Of a DNA stretch of 64,000 bases, positions 40,001 through 48,400 are shown piece after piece. Origin of the DNA: Andalucia godoyi (Eukaryota > Discoba > Jakobea > Jakobida > Andaluciidae); assembly GCA_009859145.1 (NCBI GenBank), contig VRVR01000008.1, positions 195,494 through 259,493 on the forward strand. The letters run 5' to 3'. Both the position numbers and the translations under genes were made by a program. The notes beneath the pieces were generated by a model. It did no database searches and was not told where the DNA came from. It worked only from the letters and a program-made list of their open reading frames with translations. Position 1 is the stretch's first letter. Each line of letters begins with the position of its first letter.

Positions 40001-42281
40001 AATTGCGATCCGCAGAAACACGGAGAAGATCCAAAAAAGAAGAACGAAGGTAAACACGGTCCGTCGCATTCACAGAAAAATAAAGAAAGCGAAGACGAAT
40101 TAAGTTGCTCTCGGACTCCTTTTGAACGTACAGCATCGCTGAGGAAGCGGTGCGCGACTGATCGAGCCGTTCAAACTCCCCATCATCCTGAGCGCTGACA
40201 TCGGCGGCCGGCGACGCATGCACGGAAGCACTGTTCTTCCGCTCCGCCCAGACAAAAACAGCGTCAGACGAAAACGAAGCGCCCCATGATCGCGACGCCA
40301 TAAGAACAATATTAAAAGCACGCGCAAACACAACTTCTTTGGTCACCGAGATCACCCCCGCGGAGTCGGAAAGCATGGCGTAGGGAACGAGAATCTCTAA
40401 TTCTTCCACAGAAAAGTGCCGTTCCAGCTCTCGCACAGATAGCTCGCCAAGACGGCACACAAACTCAACATCAGAACTCGCCTCGGCTTTCAGCTCCGGC
40501 ACTGTATGCTTTGAGTGGCCCGAAACGCCTTGATTGGAAACAGCAAACCCTCTGGAAAGAGGGTCAGAAACATCCCTACCTCGCAATCCTTCGCCGTTAA
40601 CAATGCTCTGAAAAAGACGATGGATGTAGAGAAAAACTGCGTCAGATTCCTGTAAGGCAGAAAAGAAACCCTTAACGGCCGGATTTGTGTGCGAAAATGT
40701 AAGAGACTCCAAGGTAGAAGAAACAAGCGCAACGATTTCAACATAGCACCTCCGTGGTGCCTGCTTCTTGGCTCGTTTCCTGACATTCCGAGATGGCAGC
40801 GCTGCAAGCTCTTCTTCGCGTTTCTTGAACTTCTTTTCATCAGCAAAAACTTTTGCATTTCTGTCATGCAACGAGACTCGATATACGACTGTCACAAACG
40901 AAGAGAACAGAAATTGAAGTTCAAGCTCCACAAGACGACGATCCGCATCCTCTCCAGACGGCCCATCATACACAAAACGCGACGGCAAAAATCCGTCTCG
41001 TAAACGTCGATCCAGAAAAGAAATGAGGGGACAATACGGAACATCATACGTCACAGACTGAAGATCATAGGGATAAAGGCTCGTAGATTGATTTGTCATG
41101 GGATTGCAATCTCCTAAACCAAAAAGAGAGGACGTGACATGCAACATATGTTGCCAAGCTTGCAACCGTGGAAGTCTGTAGCCGGGTAAGACATCATCTC
41201 GACAATCGTTCAGATCAACAATTGTTCCGCATTCAACGTCATACAAGCCAATCCCTCCAACCGTTTTTGAAGCAACAGAAGTAATTTCATCCCAGTTAGG
41301 AGGCAGCTTGGAAGCACAGCGTGAACCGATGATCAAAAACCACGACGACGCATCAAACCTCCTCATGGCCGTACATGCGCAAATCAAAGGGCTTGAAAGA
41401 CCAGTCGAGCCAAAGAGCATGCCATCTGTTATACAGATGTGAATGGGGGCGGCGTCGGATTCGGAGAACTCAAGCATGAACAGAGAATTTTCTAGCACAT
41501 CTTCCACTGCTGAACCATCAGTGCCATGCTCATGCACATTATTCTGGGAAACGCAGGACGTTTCCACATCCTTAAGACGCTCGCGAATTTGCGAAAGAAG
41601 AAAATCCCGCGAAGACTCCGTCAGTTCGTGCTCTTCAAGCAACAAGCAAATGCGGCGAGAAGATGACAGACTTGCGATGACCGATACAGAAAGAGAGGGG
41701 CGAGAAGATGAAAAGTAAGGATATCGCAGATCAAGTAAATGACGAAATACTGCCTCTACGGCTCCAACATACGAGTCTGCAAGGATGCTGCCGCTTGAAA
41801 CATCAAAAACCCATGTTGACGCGCTCATGTCCAGCGACAACAGGAATGAGTAACGAGCATAACACACGACGACCTCAGAGGATGGCACGAGCAAGGCCTC
41901 TTTCAATGACAATTCCTTGGAAACAGAAATCGGGTCATTTGACAGAAAACCTACTGACACAGGAAATTGTCCAAAAGATTGCAACCGGGTGCTGTCCTCA
42001 GCTATCCACAAGCGAGAATTGCAAAATTCCGAAAACCAAAAGTATCGGTCCAACAGTGAAAATATGTGGTGATCCCTGCTCCACAAAAGCACGGTTCTTG
42101 CAGTTGGAAGATGGTTTCCGTACGCATCTACTGCAAGCACGGACATTTCCGACCAGCCAGGAAGTACTGCGGTCAACGCTGATCGGTAAGCTTCTCCGCT
42201 TCGTGACCAAATTGCTGCTTGCAAGAATGCTGCTTTTCTCTGGTCCGCCAGAGAGGGGAGGGACTGCTCGCAGAAATCCAA
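34062..42281 (-). CDS. SZT2: SZT2, KICSTOR complex scaffold (5' end uncertain)
   Basis: An open frame of about 2739 codons encoding an SZT2-family protein. In animals SZT2 is the large subunit of KICSTOR, which recruits GATOR1 to the lysosome and represses TORC1 when amino acids are scarce. Diagnostic stretches include LHDSRLCSDLLL and FLAFSVSNRKNLFVYRDSFGHIFYMRL (about residues 1425-1560), which align with the LHDSHVCNSLL and LNAFSVVNRKNMFVYQER blocks of human SZT2. An N-terminal FLLSLDMSASTWVFDVSSGSILAD also matches the human [22 protein letters not shown]. Human SZT2 is about 3430 residues, so this one is shorter. The frame begins after a stop with no ATG until 42146 (residue 46), so either translation starts at 42146 or a short upstream exon is missing. 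It is divergent from eIF1. Confidence 0.85.
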   Translation of the reverse strand: MDFCEQSLPSLADQRKAAFLQAAIWSRSGEAYRSALTAVLPGWSEMSVLAVDAYGNHLPTARTVLLWSRDHHIFSLLDRYFWFSEFCNSRLWIAEDSTRLQSFGQFPVSVGFLSNDPISVSKELSLKEALLVPSSEVVVCYARYSFLLSLDMSASTWVFDVSSGSILADSYVGAVEAVFRHLLDLRYPYFSSSRPSLSVSVIASLSSSRRICLLLEEHELTESSRDFLLSQIRERLKDVETSCVSQNNVHEHGTDGSAVEDVLENSLFMLEFSESDAAPIHICITDGMLFGSTGLSSPLICACTAMRRFDASSWFLIIGSRCASKLPPNWDEITSVASKTVGGIGLYDVECGTIVDLNDCRDDVLPGYRLPRLQAWQHMLHVTSSLFGLGDCNPMTNQSTSLYPYDLQSVTYDVPYCPLISFLDRRLRDGFLPSRFVYDGPSGEDADRRLVELELQFLFSSFVTVVYRVSLHDRNAKVFADEKKFKKREEELAALPSRNVRKRAKKQAPRRCYVEIVALVSSTLESLTFSHTNPAVKGFFSALQESDAVFLYIHRLFQSIVNGEGLRGRDVSDPLSRGFAVSNQGVSGHSKHTVPELKAEASSDVEFVCRLGELSVRELERHFSVEELEILVPYAMLSDSAGVISVTKEVVFARAFNIVLMASRSWGASFSSDAVFVWAERKNSASVHASPAADVSAQDDGEFERLDQSRTASSAMLYVQKESESNLIRLRFLYFSVNATDRVYLRSSFLDLLRVSADRNFRFTIIHHPRISLVLRAMNKNRVDRQTSIAVHSRPGNVARAVPSWFSLRSLCVASIMRQAHFRWALSHSGLWQTLFDTFVGYLSSRGGHLLFEDRNSSVFVFEFQTNKGHEEDNRFLFLFVAVYFSKSGSFGIDLWMDSFTGEWEIPAVLNLGFECGSTEVLWDVVCSKFSSILQNILTAFYSYLYVIDKSADGSFKKSVSKLQSRLAQQEPSGRHSRYQSLAFSKLMGLEFSLKTICLPYNLTELRFEMLSIPVVTRGAYNALVNADITACCVALNNAIVAFLSSVLSVCADVSILTSDDEDDNVFLLCPQVEHSTSPFGRTLSAVAADRINLSRASLFTACGRGAFQCFAVVISSSYFLILVVPFVSVAAHGLPSAAISSVVLQGISLSTTEGVWTVDADLRSSSGAENLNNAFETVGTMSVFHCHDPTQYLSSEEILLRDAFLSRLTSLVTAFRSLVACRALQHGIGLTSDVVDRVISTLPSFSTSFDVSEYFRICSNLSDPAGAYSPLSHTETERELFSAVSSLFFQCSTSPQIWVPHAAGIETEMPSSELLTSPYFLRFSLFASGEEPLKEILVLPGMPLSPFQDVLSGDRSIRFQIEAITVYRTLDEVLKCFLNASSSLECRQQAFHSFLTSDVEATRHNNNSQWSDGWTTSTTSVSKRIFALFSRQVLAGLLLRKQLTRSLLDQVRSFLSTLPAELKVELDQPLTFVDAAEGRSLFFEELEKFDMLTLVKVDEVYVVMDVKNHGDVSRSSSIFSAADASSDFSSFWCFIQVHFSTVRISIFHPRISPGHVLVSELLDNICYWIGSLNHRSNQLILLSQLHDSRLCSDLLLPPSKFDIVSDDEDAFSVDRSFYDDDIASEQAIQTFFAVPPSHHPGMFRCPLVHSLSFVVPFRLSFSQLAVQNLISSIFLAFSVSNRKNLFVYRDSFGHIFYMRLCLSKAHDSTKFRRDNSLAESDSSLLLLVFGIDPPSTDITYKLHDLVVSKIASMALSSLSTLIARNPNLKMQQNDLDFLRNHPSRKDSTSFVLLPQFLHPLQDFFSILRQELLSRSFQPINGYNGADLLCIPVVDSYYVNGVPFVFQDFTFLLNGVDQPSYRSSAIPAKIPMPSSKGLALIYIHPCVSTGNEVVYPSKLDSQTTDFDFKEVLEFADLRKLHMARFVDSYAGFPNDSRILRADVLSAGDFDHKGILVSLLVVVQHALIRAVIRRFVESFDSDTLSHDHFMKLKYVLDFAVDVQCSTVSFSKMDSFLPPSSMAGCCVNVCQFASSLGFRFRCLATVARHLSNLDEICDPAADCRFLVFEVMESKRHQQSGFLFVCLRPSAIELHGFHCSASLFDSFWHSLCSISVWSVCRSHVIHSVVHAKIGLKKHSSTRNVISCMSSSDASFSVGQSLLLWQSATPPSVARVMNPGFSLAISPDQISQMNRSIFEVLDGRFCSPSAIEGGNEHHIRQLQLLFSGMESMESRMQKSSLSSDWELLRFGLQQSVPTACFRSPLFTQGRVASGTRVVHLDEERLDKFVGIHFDEDEYLRVRRTVLLHRNVLDRFIARYSAYIQQHLGFSPFVCSSPHYFGHPDAYQGSTCISLRSPVGLVSVSLIPNAAYFYQVFPDQGCCFIELGFRASDIFVNVFVRHPISSISPSATDFSDKLSRLIRALHLRSFAYDFQVRLFEEQLLRPDPALPLFDCVDCLRRMLDFYSGIVPRYARNGITTTRISMPLKGQTGGQEFFSYLLENSDRYGLQSVGDCLLFVQDSCAVVASCSEPAESKGAGEPMATNSLLHLDLLILVVASIKEYTPQVDIAPEKAEALLRATVRTIENNLQVQFAEAISIAEEHRVLDGLWEALSAGSLGIDGLMMLCTKAERTALESIDESLTQLMDTSVTHSLLKSVTNEFGGFITVFDDVSVCIIRHPTQSNVFFATNFSDSPSLVSSNIKPGIYKRARVGHQHFPFTETDKMFVEYIAEGFARACIEHCLS

Positions 42282-42536
42282 AGAGTTTTATTTCCGCCTC
42301 ATGCACACAATTGAGTCGGGATGGACGGCACCACACACAGCTGTCAGAGTGTCAGAGTGTGGTGACACGTCAGACGAGACTCGCCTATCATCTTGTTTGG
42401 TAAAATGAGTGGAAGCAGTCTCGTTCGTGTTTTCTTTGCTTTCTTCTTTCTTCTTTTGCTTCACGTGCACAGATTGTTGTTATTTACCATCAAACTTCAT
42501 TACTGTTCAATTTTTTTTAACTGTTTCTTTCATTCC

Positions 42537-42869
42537 ATGTCAACAATCACAAATCTTGCAGCAAAGGATCCTTTTGCAGAGGGAGATGACGAACTTGCAG
42601 TCGACGGTGGCAACAAAGTGCACATTCGCATTCAGAAGAGAAATGGTCGGAAATCAGTAACCACTGTTCAAGGACTGCCACAGGGAATTGACTTCAATAG
42701 AATTCTTCGGGTTCTGAAGAAGAATTTAAATTGCAATGGCACGGTAAATGAAGACGAGACAGCAGGAAAAGTTCTTCAGTTACAAGGTGATCAGCGTCAA
42801 TCAATTCTCGATTTTCTCGTGAATGAGGAGATTGTGAAGCGAGAGAATGTTGTTCTTCACGGTTATTAG
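42537..42869 (+). CDS. EIF1: Translation initiation factor eIF1 (SUI1)
   Basis: A 110-residue protein matching eIF1 end to end. eIF1 binds the 40S subunit near the P site and enforces AUG selection during scanning. The SUI1 fold is plain: KVHIRIQKRNGRKSVTTVQGLP (about 32-53), then RILRVLKKNLNCNGTV, then VLQLQGDQRQSILDFLV and a C-terminal VVLHGY. Length is normal. The ATG at 42537 gives the usual acidic N-terminal tail; upstream frame (to 42393) is hydrophobic leader sequence. It is divergent from SZT2. Confidence 0.97.
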   Translation: MSTITNLAAKDPFAEGDDELAVDGGNKVHIRIQKRNGRKSVTTVQGLPQGIDFNRILRVLKKNLNCNGTVNEDETAGKVLQLQGDQRQSILDFLVNEEIVKRENVVLHGY

Positions 42870-42952
42870 AAGGATCCAGGTTTACCAGCTTGATTTCTGT
42901 ACAAAGTTCTTTGTATTTTTCGTGATCAACTGCCCGTTGATTGCTCCGAAAG

Positions 42953-42958
42953 AATAAA
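42953..42958 (+). promoter_or_regulatory. Candidate polyadenylation signal of eIF1
   Basis: AATAAA about 85 nt after the eIF1 stop codon, the expected place for a 3'-end signal. Not otherwise supported. Confidence 0.35.
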
Positions 42959-42999
42959 ACATCTGCTGAGATTCGTCGCTTTGTTCACCGCGCCTATAC

Positions 43000-43150
43000 T
43001 GTACCTGAATCATTGCTCGCCATCCATGTGCAGTCTTGCATCGAAGCCGAATGTGATTTTCAGTGCAGAGAGTGGAAGTAGGCCCAACACGCCGAAGCGT
43101 TCTTCAAACTGATACTGCGCGCACCAATCTAAACTCGATCCACACGCGCC
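43000..43150 (-). pseudogene. Fanzor/TnpB-like element relic B (C-terminal end plus right end)
   Basis: On the minus strand GGT-GCG-CGC-AGT-ATC-AGT-TTG-AAG-AAC reads GARSISLKN, the degenerate equivalent of NGARNIYLKS in relic A. It is followed at the same spacing by the shared CGTGTTGGGCCTAC-type sequence, then GATGCAAGACTG and GTACAGTATAGGCG (near 43000-43012), all collinear with relic A and relic C. The zinc ribbon is not recognisable. It sits between eIF1 and PUS10. Confidence 0.5.
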
Positions 43151-43206
43151 GGGGGGTTAGAATTGTGAGTGCGAGGACTGAGGAGGGATCATTTTTGTGG
43201 GACCGC

Positions 43207-43228
43207 GGGGGGGGGGGGGGGGGGGGGG
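43207..43228. repeat. Poly-G tract (22 G)
   Basis: An uninterrupted run of 22 guanines about 60 nt from Fanzor relic B, the second such run in the window. The rest of 43229-43436 is G-rich near the tract and otherwise shows nothing recognisable. Confidence 0.9.
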
Positions 43229-43436
43229 TAACCGACTGAACGACGATGGACTGGCGTGCCTGGAGGGGGGAAGATCGAACGGAACAAAGTCGTATTGTCT
43301 GAAATGCATGGGTGGGTGAGGTAAAGAAGAGTTAGTGAGTGGACTACTGCATCCAATTGGACAATGAGGTGTGGTGTTCTTTTTGCTTGTGCGTGCAGCA
43401 CAATGGATGCCAAGGCTCACCTGCATTGCCGGCGGT

Positions 43437-43504
43437 CTCATGACGGACCAGCGAAGTGCGAACTGCTGCACATTGTTTCGATTCAAGGATTGTCAGCGGG
43501 AACA
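43437..43504 (-). repeat. 68-bp dispersed repeat, copy 2
   Basis: Reverse-complement match of 11934-12001 at about 85% identity. It lies in the 3' flank of PUS10, ending 5 nt from the stop codon, and in the same gap as relic B and a poly-G run. In the minus-strand frame it encodes the same ILE-x-KQCAAVRTS-x-VR peptide as copy 1. Confidence 0.75.
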
Positions 43505-43509
43505 GACTT

Positions 43510-45273
43510 TTACTCACCGCGGTCGGAATCCGAATCCGCTGCAGCTTCTGGCACATCCTCTACATGAACATTAACCACATCCAGCTGCAAAATCTCCATC
43601 CGGTTCAGCACATCTGTATTATTTTCAAACACCGCGTCTGCAAGGCATGGGGATGTGCGACCCATGTCTCCATGGACAAATTCTTTGATGTACATCCCAG
43701 CAGACGACTCCAGCTCACAAATCAAAAAGTGGTCATTGATTCTCTGAAGAATCGCCAACGAATGAAGTTTCTTGGACCGCTCAACAATCGCACGACGATG
43801 CATCACTCGTACAGGAGTACGTTGATGTACCACAACGGAGTGCGCAGAAAACCGCTGAATGTTCGCAGACAGCATATCCTTGTTTGGAAGAACGCTGCTA
43901 CTCCATACAACGCAACGATAGGTCTTTTTCTTGCTACATTCGGCTAGCTTCAGTGACTGGAAAGCCTGTGCTTGATCACGGGGAATGTGAACATCTACCA
44001 AAGAAACTCTGCCTTCAGAAACATTTTCCAAGTTGGAACAAAAGACATCAAGTTGTTGTTGTGGCCAACATTCAGTTGTTCTCATTTTCCGTGCATTAAT
44101 AAGCTGAAGAATAAATGGGCGACCAGGAGAAAGCATGCGAACGTCAATATCCTCTCGTCCAGCAGATGACAAACGACATTCATCTACATGCCCAACAGTT
44201 TGACGAACCGCCTCGGACATGAGAGAAAGGAGCGAATCGTCTCGCATCAATTTACCGTCAATGACCCAGGGAGTCTGGGACAACTCCCTGGACCACTTGC
44301 AATAGCGGCCGCAAATTACTGACTGGCCAGAATGGCACCCGACAAAACGGACAGACGGAGATCTCGCGTCAAGCGTGGTCAACAGTGTCTTCGCATAATC
44401 GTTACCAAATAACAGGGACAACTTGTAGTTATTCAATTCGCTTAGGCAGCGCTTGACAGCTACGATGGACGGGCCCGAAGACTGAGAGCCAGAGGGGCAC
44501 CCCAGGCCTCTTTGAAAATGCTTCCGTTTGTCTTCAGAGACCGGCACTTGATACGACAGTCCAAGGGGATCGTCCATTCCGCGAGCTCGCTTGGCCACAT
44601 TCTCATTCGACTCTGTCTTCCCTTTGGTGTGATGATGATTATATGGAAGATGAAGCTTTTCATACAAAAACGCGTCGTGGTAGTCTGCGCGATCATTCGT
44701 CAAAAGGGCAATGTCGAAGTTGATGGTGAATTGAGCATCCTGGACAATGAATGATGAAATGTCTCCGGAAAAATCAGGAACTTGGCGACGAATTGCAACC
44801 AGAGCAATTTGCTGGAAAAAATCTTTCAAATCGTACACATGGTGGAAAAAGCTGGAACCAACCGACGCAAACAATATATGCTGTCGAATGACCAGAGAAG
44901 GTGGGAAGGCTACACCAACAGTGCACTTCTCTCCAGGTTCTGGAAACGCGAAATCTTGTAAAGCATTTACAATCTGCTCAATGAGAAAGTCCTGATCGAA
45001 TAACGTCTTTAATACCCCTAGACAAGATATGCAATCCATGAGGGCAGGATTTGACAGATCGGAAGCTGTAAAGCACGATCGGACGTCTTCCACAGAGCAA
45101 CGTCCTGAGAAAATTCTGATACATCCAGGGCAGCAACCAAGGTCCGCAAGGAAGGAGTTAGCATCGACTCGAAACGACATGTTTCCGGGGTTTGACAGAT
45201 CGGCGAAGAATGCTTCAAACAAAGTCCGAATAGGAGACGTTGTGATAATCGGCAGTGGCAGAAATTCGCTCAT
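43510..45273 (-). CDS. PUS10: tRNA pseudouridine synthase Pus10
   Basis: A 587-residue protein of the Pus10 family, which makes pseudouridine 54/55 in the T-loop of tRNAs. The N-terminal third has Cys pairs (CCPGC near 35-45, CISC) fitting the THUMP-containing accessory domain. The C-terminal catalytic half has all family blocks: GRYCKWSRELSQTPWVIDG, then GREDIDVRMLSPGRPFILQLINAR with the catalytic Asp in the GREDIDVRML motif, and QRTPVRVMHRRAIVERSKKLHSL. A short acidic tail ends the protein. The ATG at 45273 (MSEFLPLP) was chosen; upstream frame is a Lys-rich stretch from T-rich leader DNA. The stop codon lies inside a GGTGAGT sequence, a good donor consensus, but no downstream exon is seen. 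It is divergent from RRP5. Confidence 0.95.
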   Translation of the reverse strand: MSEFLPLPIITTSPIRTLFEAFFADLSNPGNMSFRVDANSFLADLGCCPGCIRIFSGRCSVEDVRSCFTASDLSNPALMDCISCLGVLKTLFDQDFLIEQIVNALQDFAFPEPGEKCTVGVAFPPSLVIRQHILFASVGSSFFHHVYDLKDFFQQIALVAIRRQVPDFSGDISSFIVQDAQFTINFDIALLTNDRADYHDAFLYEKLHLPYNHHHTKGKTESNENVAKRARGMDDPLGLSYQVPVSEDKRKHFQRGLGCPSGSQSSGPSIVAVKRCLSELNNYKLSLLFGNDYAKTLLTTLDARSPSVRFVGCHSGQSVICGRYCKWSRELSQTPWVIDGKLMRDDSLLSLMSEAVRQTVGHVDECRLSSAGREDIDVRMLSPGRPFILQLINARKMRTTECWPQQQLDVFCSNLENVSEGRVSLVDVHIPRDQAQAFQSLKLAECSKKKTYRCVVWSSSVLPNKDMLSANIQRFSAHSVVVHQRTPVRVMHRRAIVERSKKLHSLAILQRINDHFLICELESSAGMYIKEFVHGDMGRTSPCLADAVFENNTDVLNRMEILQLDVVNVHVEDVPEAAADSDSDRGE

Positions 45274-45466
45274 GGCGGGAGGTTCCTTCAGGGAGTGCCT
45301 CCATCGACTGTAGTGAAAACTCGCTTTTCCGTGTTTCAGAGTTTCACGCTTCGGCCCCACCGCTTCTTCGGGTTTGGGTGGGGTTTTTTTTTTTTTTTTT
45401 TGGTTCTCTTGTTTTATTTTTCGCTCATCTCTTTTTTTTTTCCTTGAATCCATCCACTCTCTGAGA

Positions 45467-48400
45467 ATGTCTTCAAAAAAGCGCGATCATCCGGATCAAG
45501 TACAGAAAGTACTTGTGTCGGCCGATGAAGCTCCGAGGCCGCAGAAATTTCCCAGAGGCGGAGGCTCTGTTTTGACTCCGGTCGAGCATCGGCAAGCGAC
45601 TTTGGAAGCGGAGCGAGAGGAGATCTTTCGGCCATCCAACGTGGATCATGCGTCCCGCGGCGCTAAGCCAACGGATTCTACAAAACGGAGAGCGAAAAAG
45701 ACTGCTTCCGAAGATCTTTTTAAAGACATTGCGGACCCAACTGATGGCCCGATCGCTCGTCCACCTTCAGTGGTATTGCTGTCTGCCAAAAATCTGTCTC
45801 CAGGATTTATTTCTGTGGGCTGCATCCGATCCATCTCTCGAGAAGATGTGCAAATCGGTATGCCCAACGGCATTGTGGCTTTTGCTCTGAAAAAGGAGTT
45901 GTCGCGCCTTTCCGACGATGTCAGTCATGTCATCCAAATCGGGCAGTTTGTGAACTGTGTGGTTACTCACGTGGAACATGAAAAGCAGGGAAGGAAGGTG
46001 TTTGTGTCACTGCTTCCGCAGTTGGTCAATTCTGGAATCGACCGTTCTCGCGTTCATGCTGGCTGCGTGTTGTTTTCTTGTATCAAGTCCGTTGAAGAAC
46101 ACGGCTACGTGGTGTCTTTCGGTCTAAAAAATGATGATTGTGTTGGATTTCTCCCAAAGCTGAAAGATTCTGATTTGCGTGTCGGGCAGCTGTTGTTTGT
46201 GGCAGTGACTTCAACGAACGGCCGCGTTGTTGCAGTAACGCGAATGAATGTTGAATCTGCCTGTGTGTCGCCGAAACTACTTCCTGGCAGTTCTTCGTTT
46301 TCTTTCGATTCTATTAAACCGGGATTTCTCGTTGAAGCATCAGTTGAAAAGATGTTCGCACTTGGATGCACTGTTCGTTTTCTGACGGATTTCGTTGGTT
46401 CTGTGGACGTTTTTCATCTGCCTTTTGTTCCTGACACCTTGGATGCTGATGCAATATCCAGAGGAATCAAATCTGGGAATTGTGAAGTTTCTCGAGCTCG
46501 AGTTATGTGGGTTGATGCTGTCAACAAGATTATTGGGCTGTCTCTGCAACAAAATCACGTGATGAACTTCGGTCTTGCTGGCTTACCGTCCCCGCTAGTC
46601 GTTGGAGATATCGCGCGCAATGCGTTGGTGATTGGCAGTGTCGAAAAGGTTGGCACATTTGTTTGTGTTCAGAAGAACAAGACGTCTTACTTATGCTTTT
46701 GCCATGCTTCTCAGTTGCCTTTGTCTGAGGCATCCGGCGGAGAGAAAGCGGCGATTATCCCAGAAGTTGGAACTGCGGTGGAATGTCGTGTCATTGCAAA
46801 CGATGTGGTTGATGGCATTTCAATGGTATCTATGAGGGAATCCGTAATGACAGCGACCTATGTTCGCTACGACGATGTGAAAGTTGGTGAAATGATCGAA
46901 GGAACCGTGTCTTCCATTGAATCGTTCGGGGTGTTGTTTTCTGTTTCGGATACCGTCCAAGGCGTTGTTACACATTTGCATCTTCATGAATCCACAACAG
47001 GCACTGCTGCTTCTTCTTCATCGACCGCGCCCGCTTTCAAAGTCGGCCAGAAGATTAAAGGTCGTGTCATCCAGTGCATTCCTGCAGAAAAGCGTCTCTA
47101 CGTCACATTGAAAAGATCATTGATCAAGTCTTCTCTCCCGAAGATTATGTCCATTGAAGACTGCCGGCCCGGATTGATTTCACATGGTTTCATCACTTCT
47201 ATCCGGGATTTCGGATGCATCGTTCAGTTCTACAATGATGTCCATGGAATTGTGCCGAAGAGACTCATGGGTCTTTCTGAGGGTGAGGCTTCATCTCAAG
47301 CGTATGCACTTGGCCAGGTTGTCAAATGCCGCGTTCTGAGATCGGATGCATCCACAGGTTCATTGGAACTCACTTTCGACACTAATTCTTCAATGGAAGA
47401 TGTGCAGGTCCTGTTAAGTCGCACCGACAGTAAGACTCGAAAGAAAGCCATCGTGGGAACTGTTGTTGCAGGAACTGTTCTATCTGTGAAGGATCAGGGC
47501 TTTCTTTTGGAACTCGAAGAATCCAAGGCGTGGGCGTTGTTGCCGTTTTCGCATTTGTCTGATGTTCTGCCTATATGTGATTTATTGAAGTCTCGGATTG
47601 CAGTTGGAACTCGTGTTGAGAATCTTGTGGTAATCGAAATTTCTGATGATCAGCGTCGAATTGTTGTCTCGCGAAAGCCGATACTTGTTCAGTCAGTTGC
47701 GGATGGGAAAATGCCGTCGTTGAGTGCACAGTTGTCAGAAAACGATATCATTATTGGCTTTGTCCGATCTGTGCAGCCATATGCGATTTATGGAGGATTT
47801 CTTGACGGTTTGATTGGAGCCTGCTTCCAACGTAGCATTCCTCGTTCTCTATCCGCCAACCTCAGTTCTACATATCCTGTGGGATTGACGTTGTCGTTTA
47901 GAGTTGCTGAAAAGGGAGAAAAACTTGTTCTCTCCTTGAAAGACGAACCACGAGAAGAAAGTTCTGTTCTCCGCTCTCTAGCATACGCCAAAGATGCCGA
48001 GTTCTTGTCTGCTTCTGGCACTGCGCCTCCTTTCAAGGTTGGAACTGTTGTAGAGATCTTTGTCAAAGAAGTTCGCGATTTTGGGCTTTTGTTTGATCTG
48101 GATGGAGGATGGAAGGGACTTTCTCTGTTCAACAAGGACGGAAAAGATTCCCGGAAATACACGGTTGGAAAGAAGGTCAATGCTGTGGTCATTGACGTGG
48201 ACCATGTGCACCAAATGGTGGATTTTTCCATCCAGCCAGACATTCTTAATGTATTCAACCGACGGAAAGCAAAAACGCAGGGCTCCGTAAGCATCGGTAG
48301 AACGGTGTCTTGTGAAGTATTGGTAGTGAAGGAGAACGATTGCGTGGTTTGGTGGTCTTTACCGTCACCAGGCGTTGGTAGGCTGGCTGTCCGAGGTTTA

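Noticed and set aside
43500-43512. GGTGAGT at the PUS10 stop as a splice donor leading to another exon
   Set aside because: The protein already ends with a normal family C-terminus and acidic tail, and donors in this genome are GTATG.
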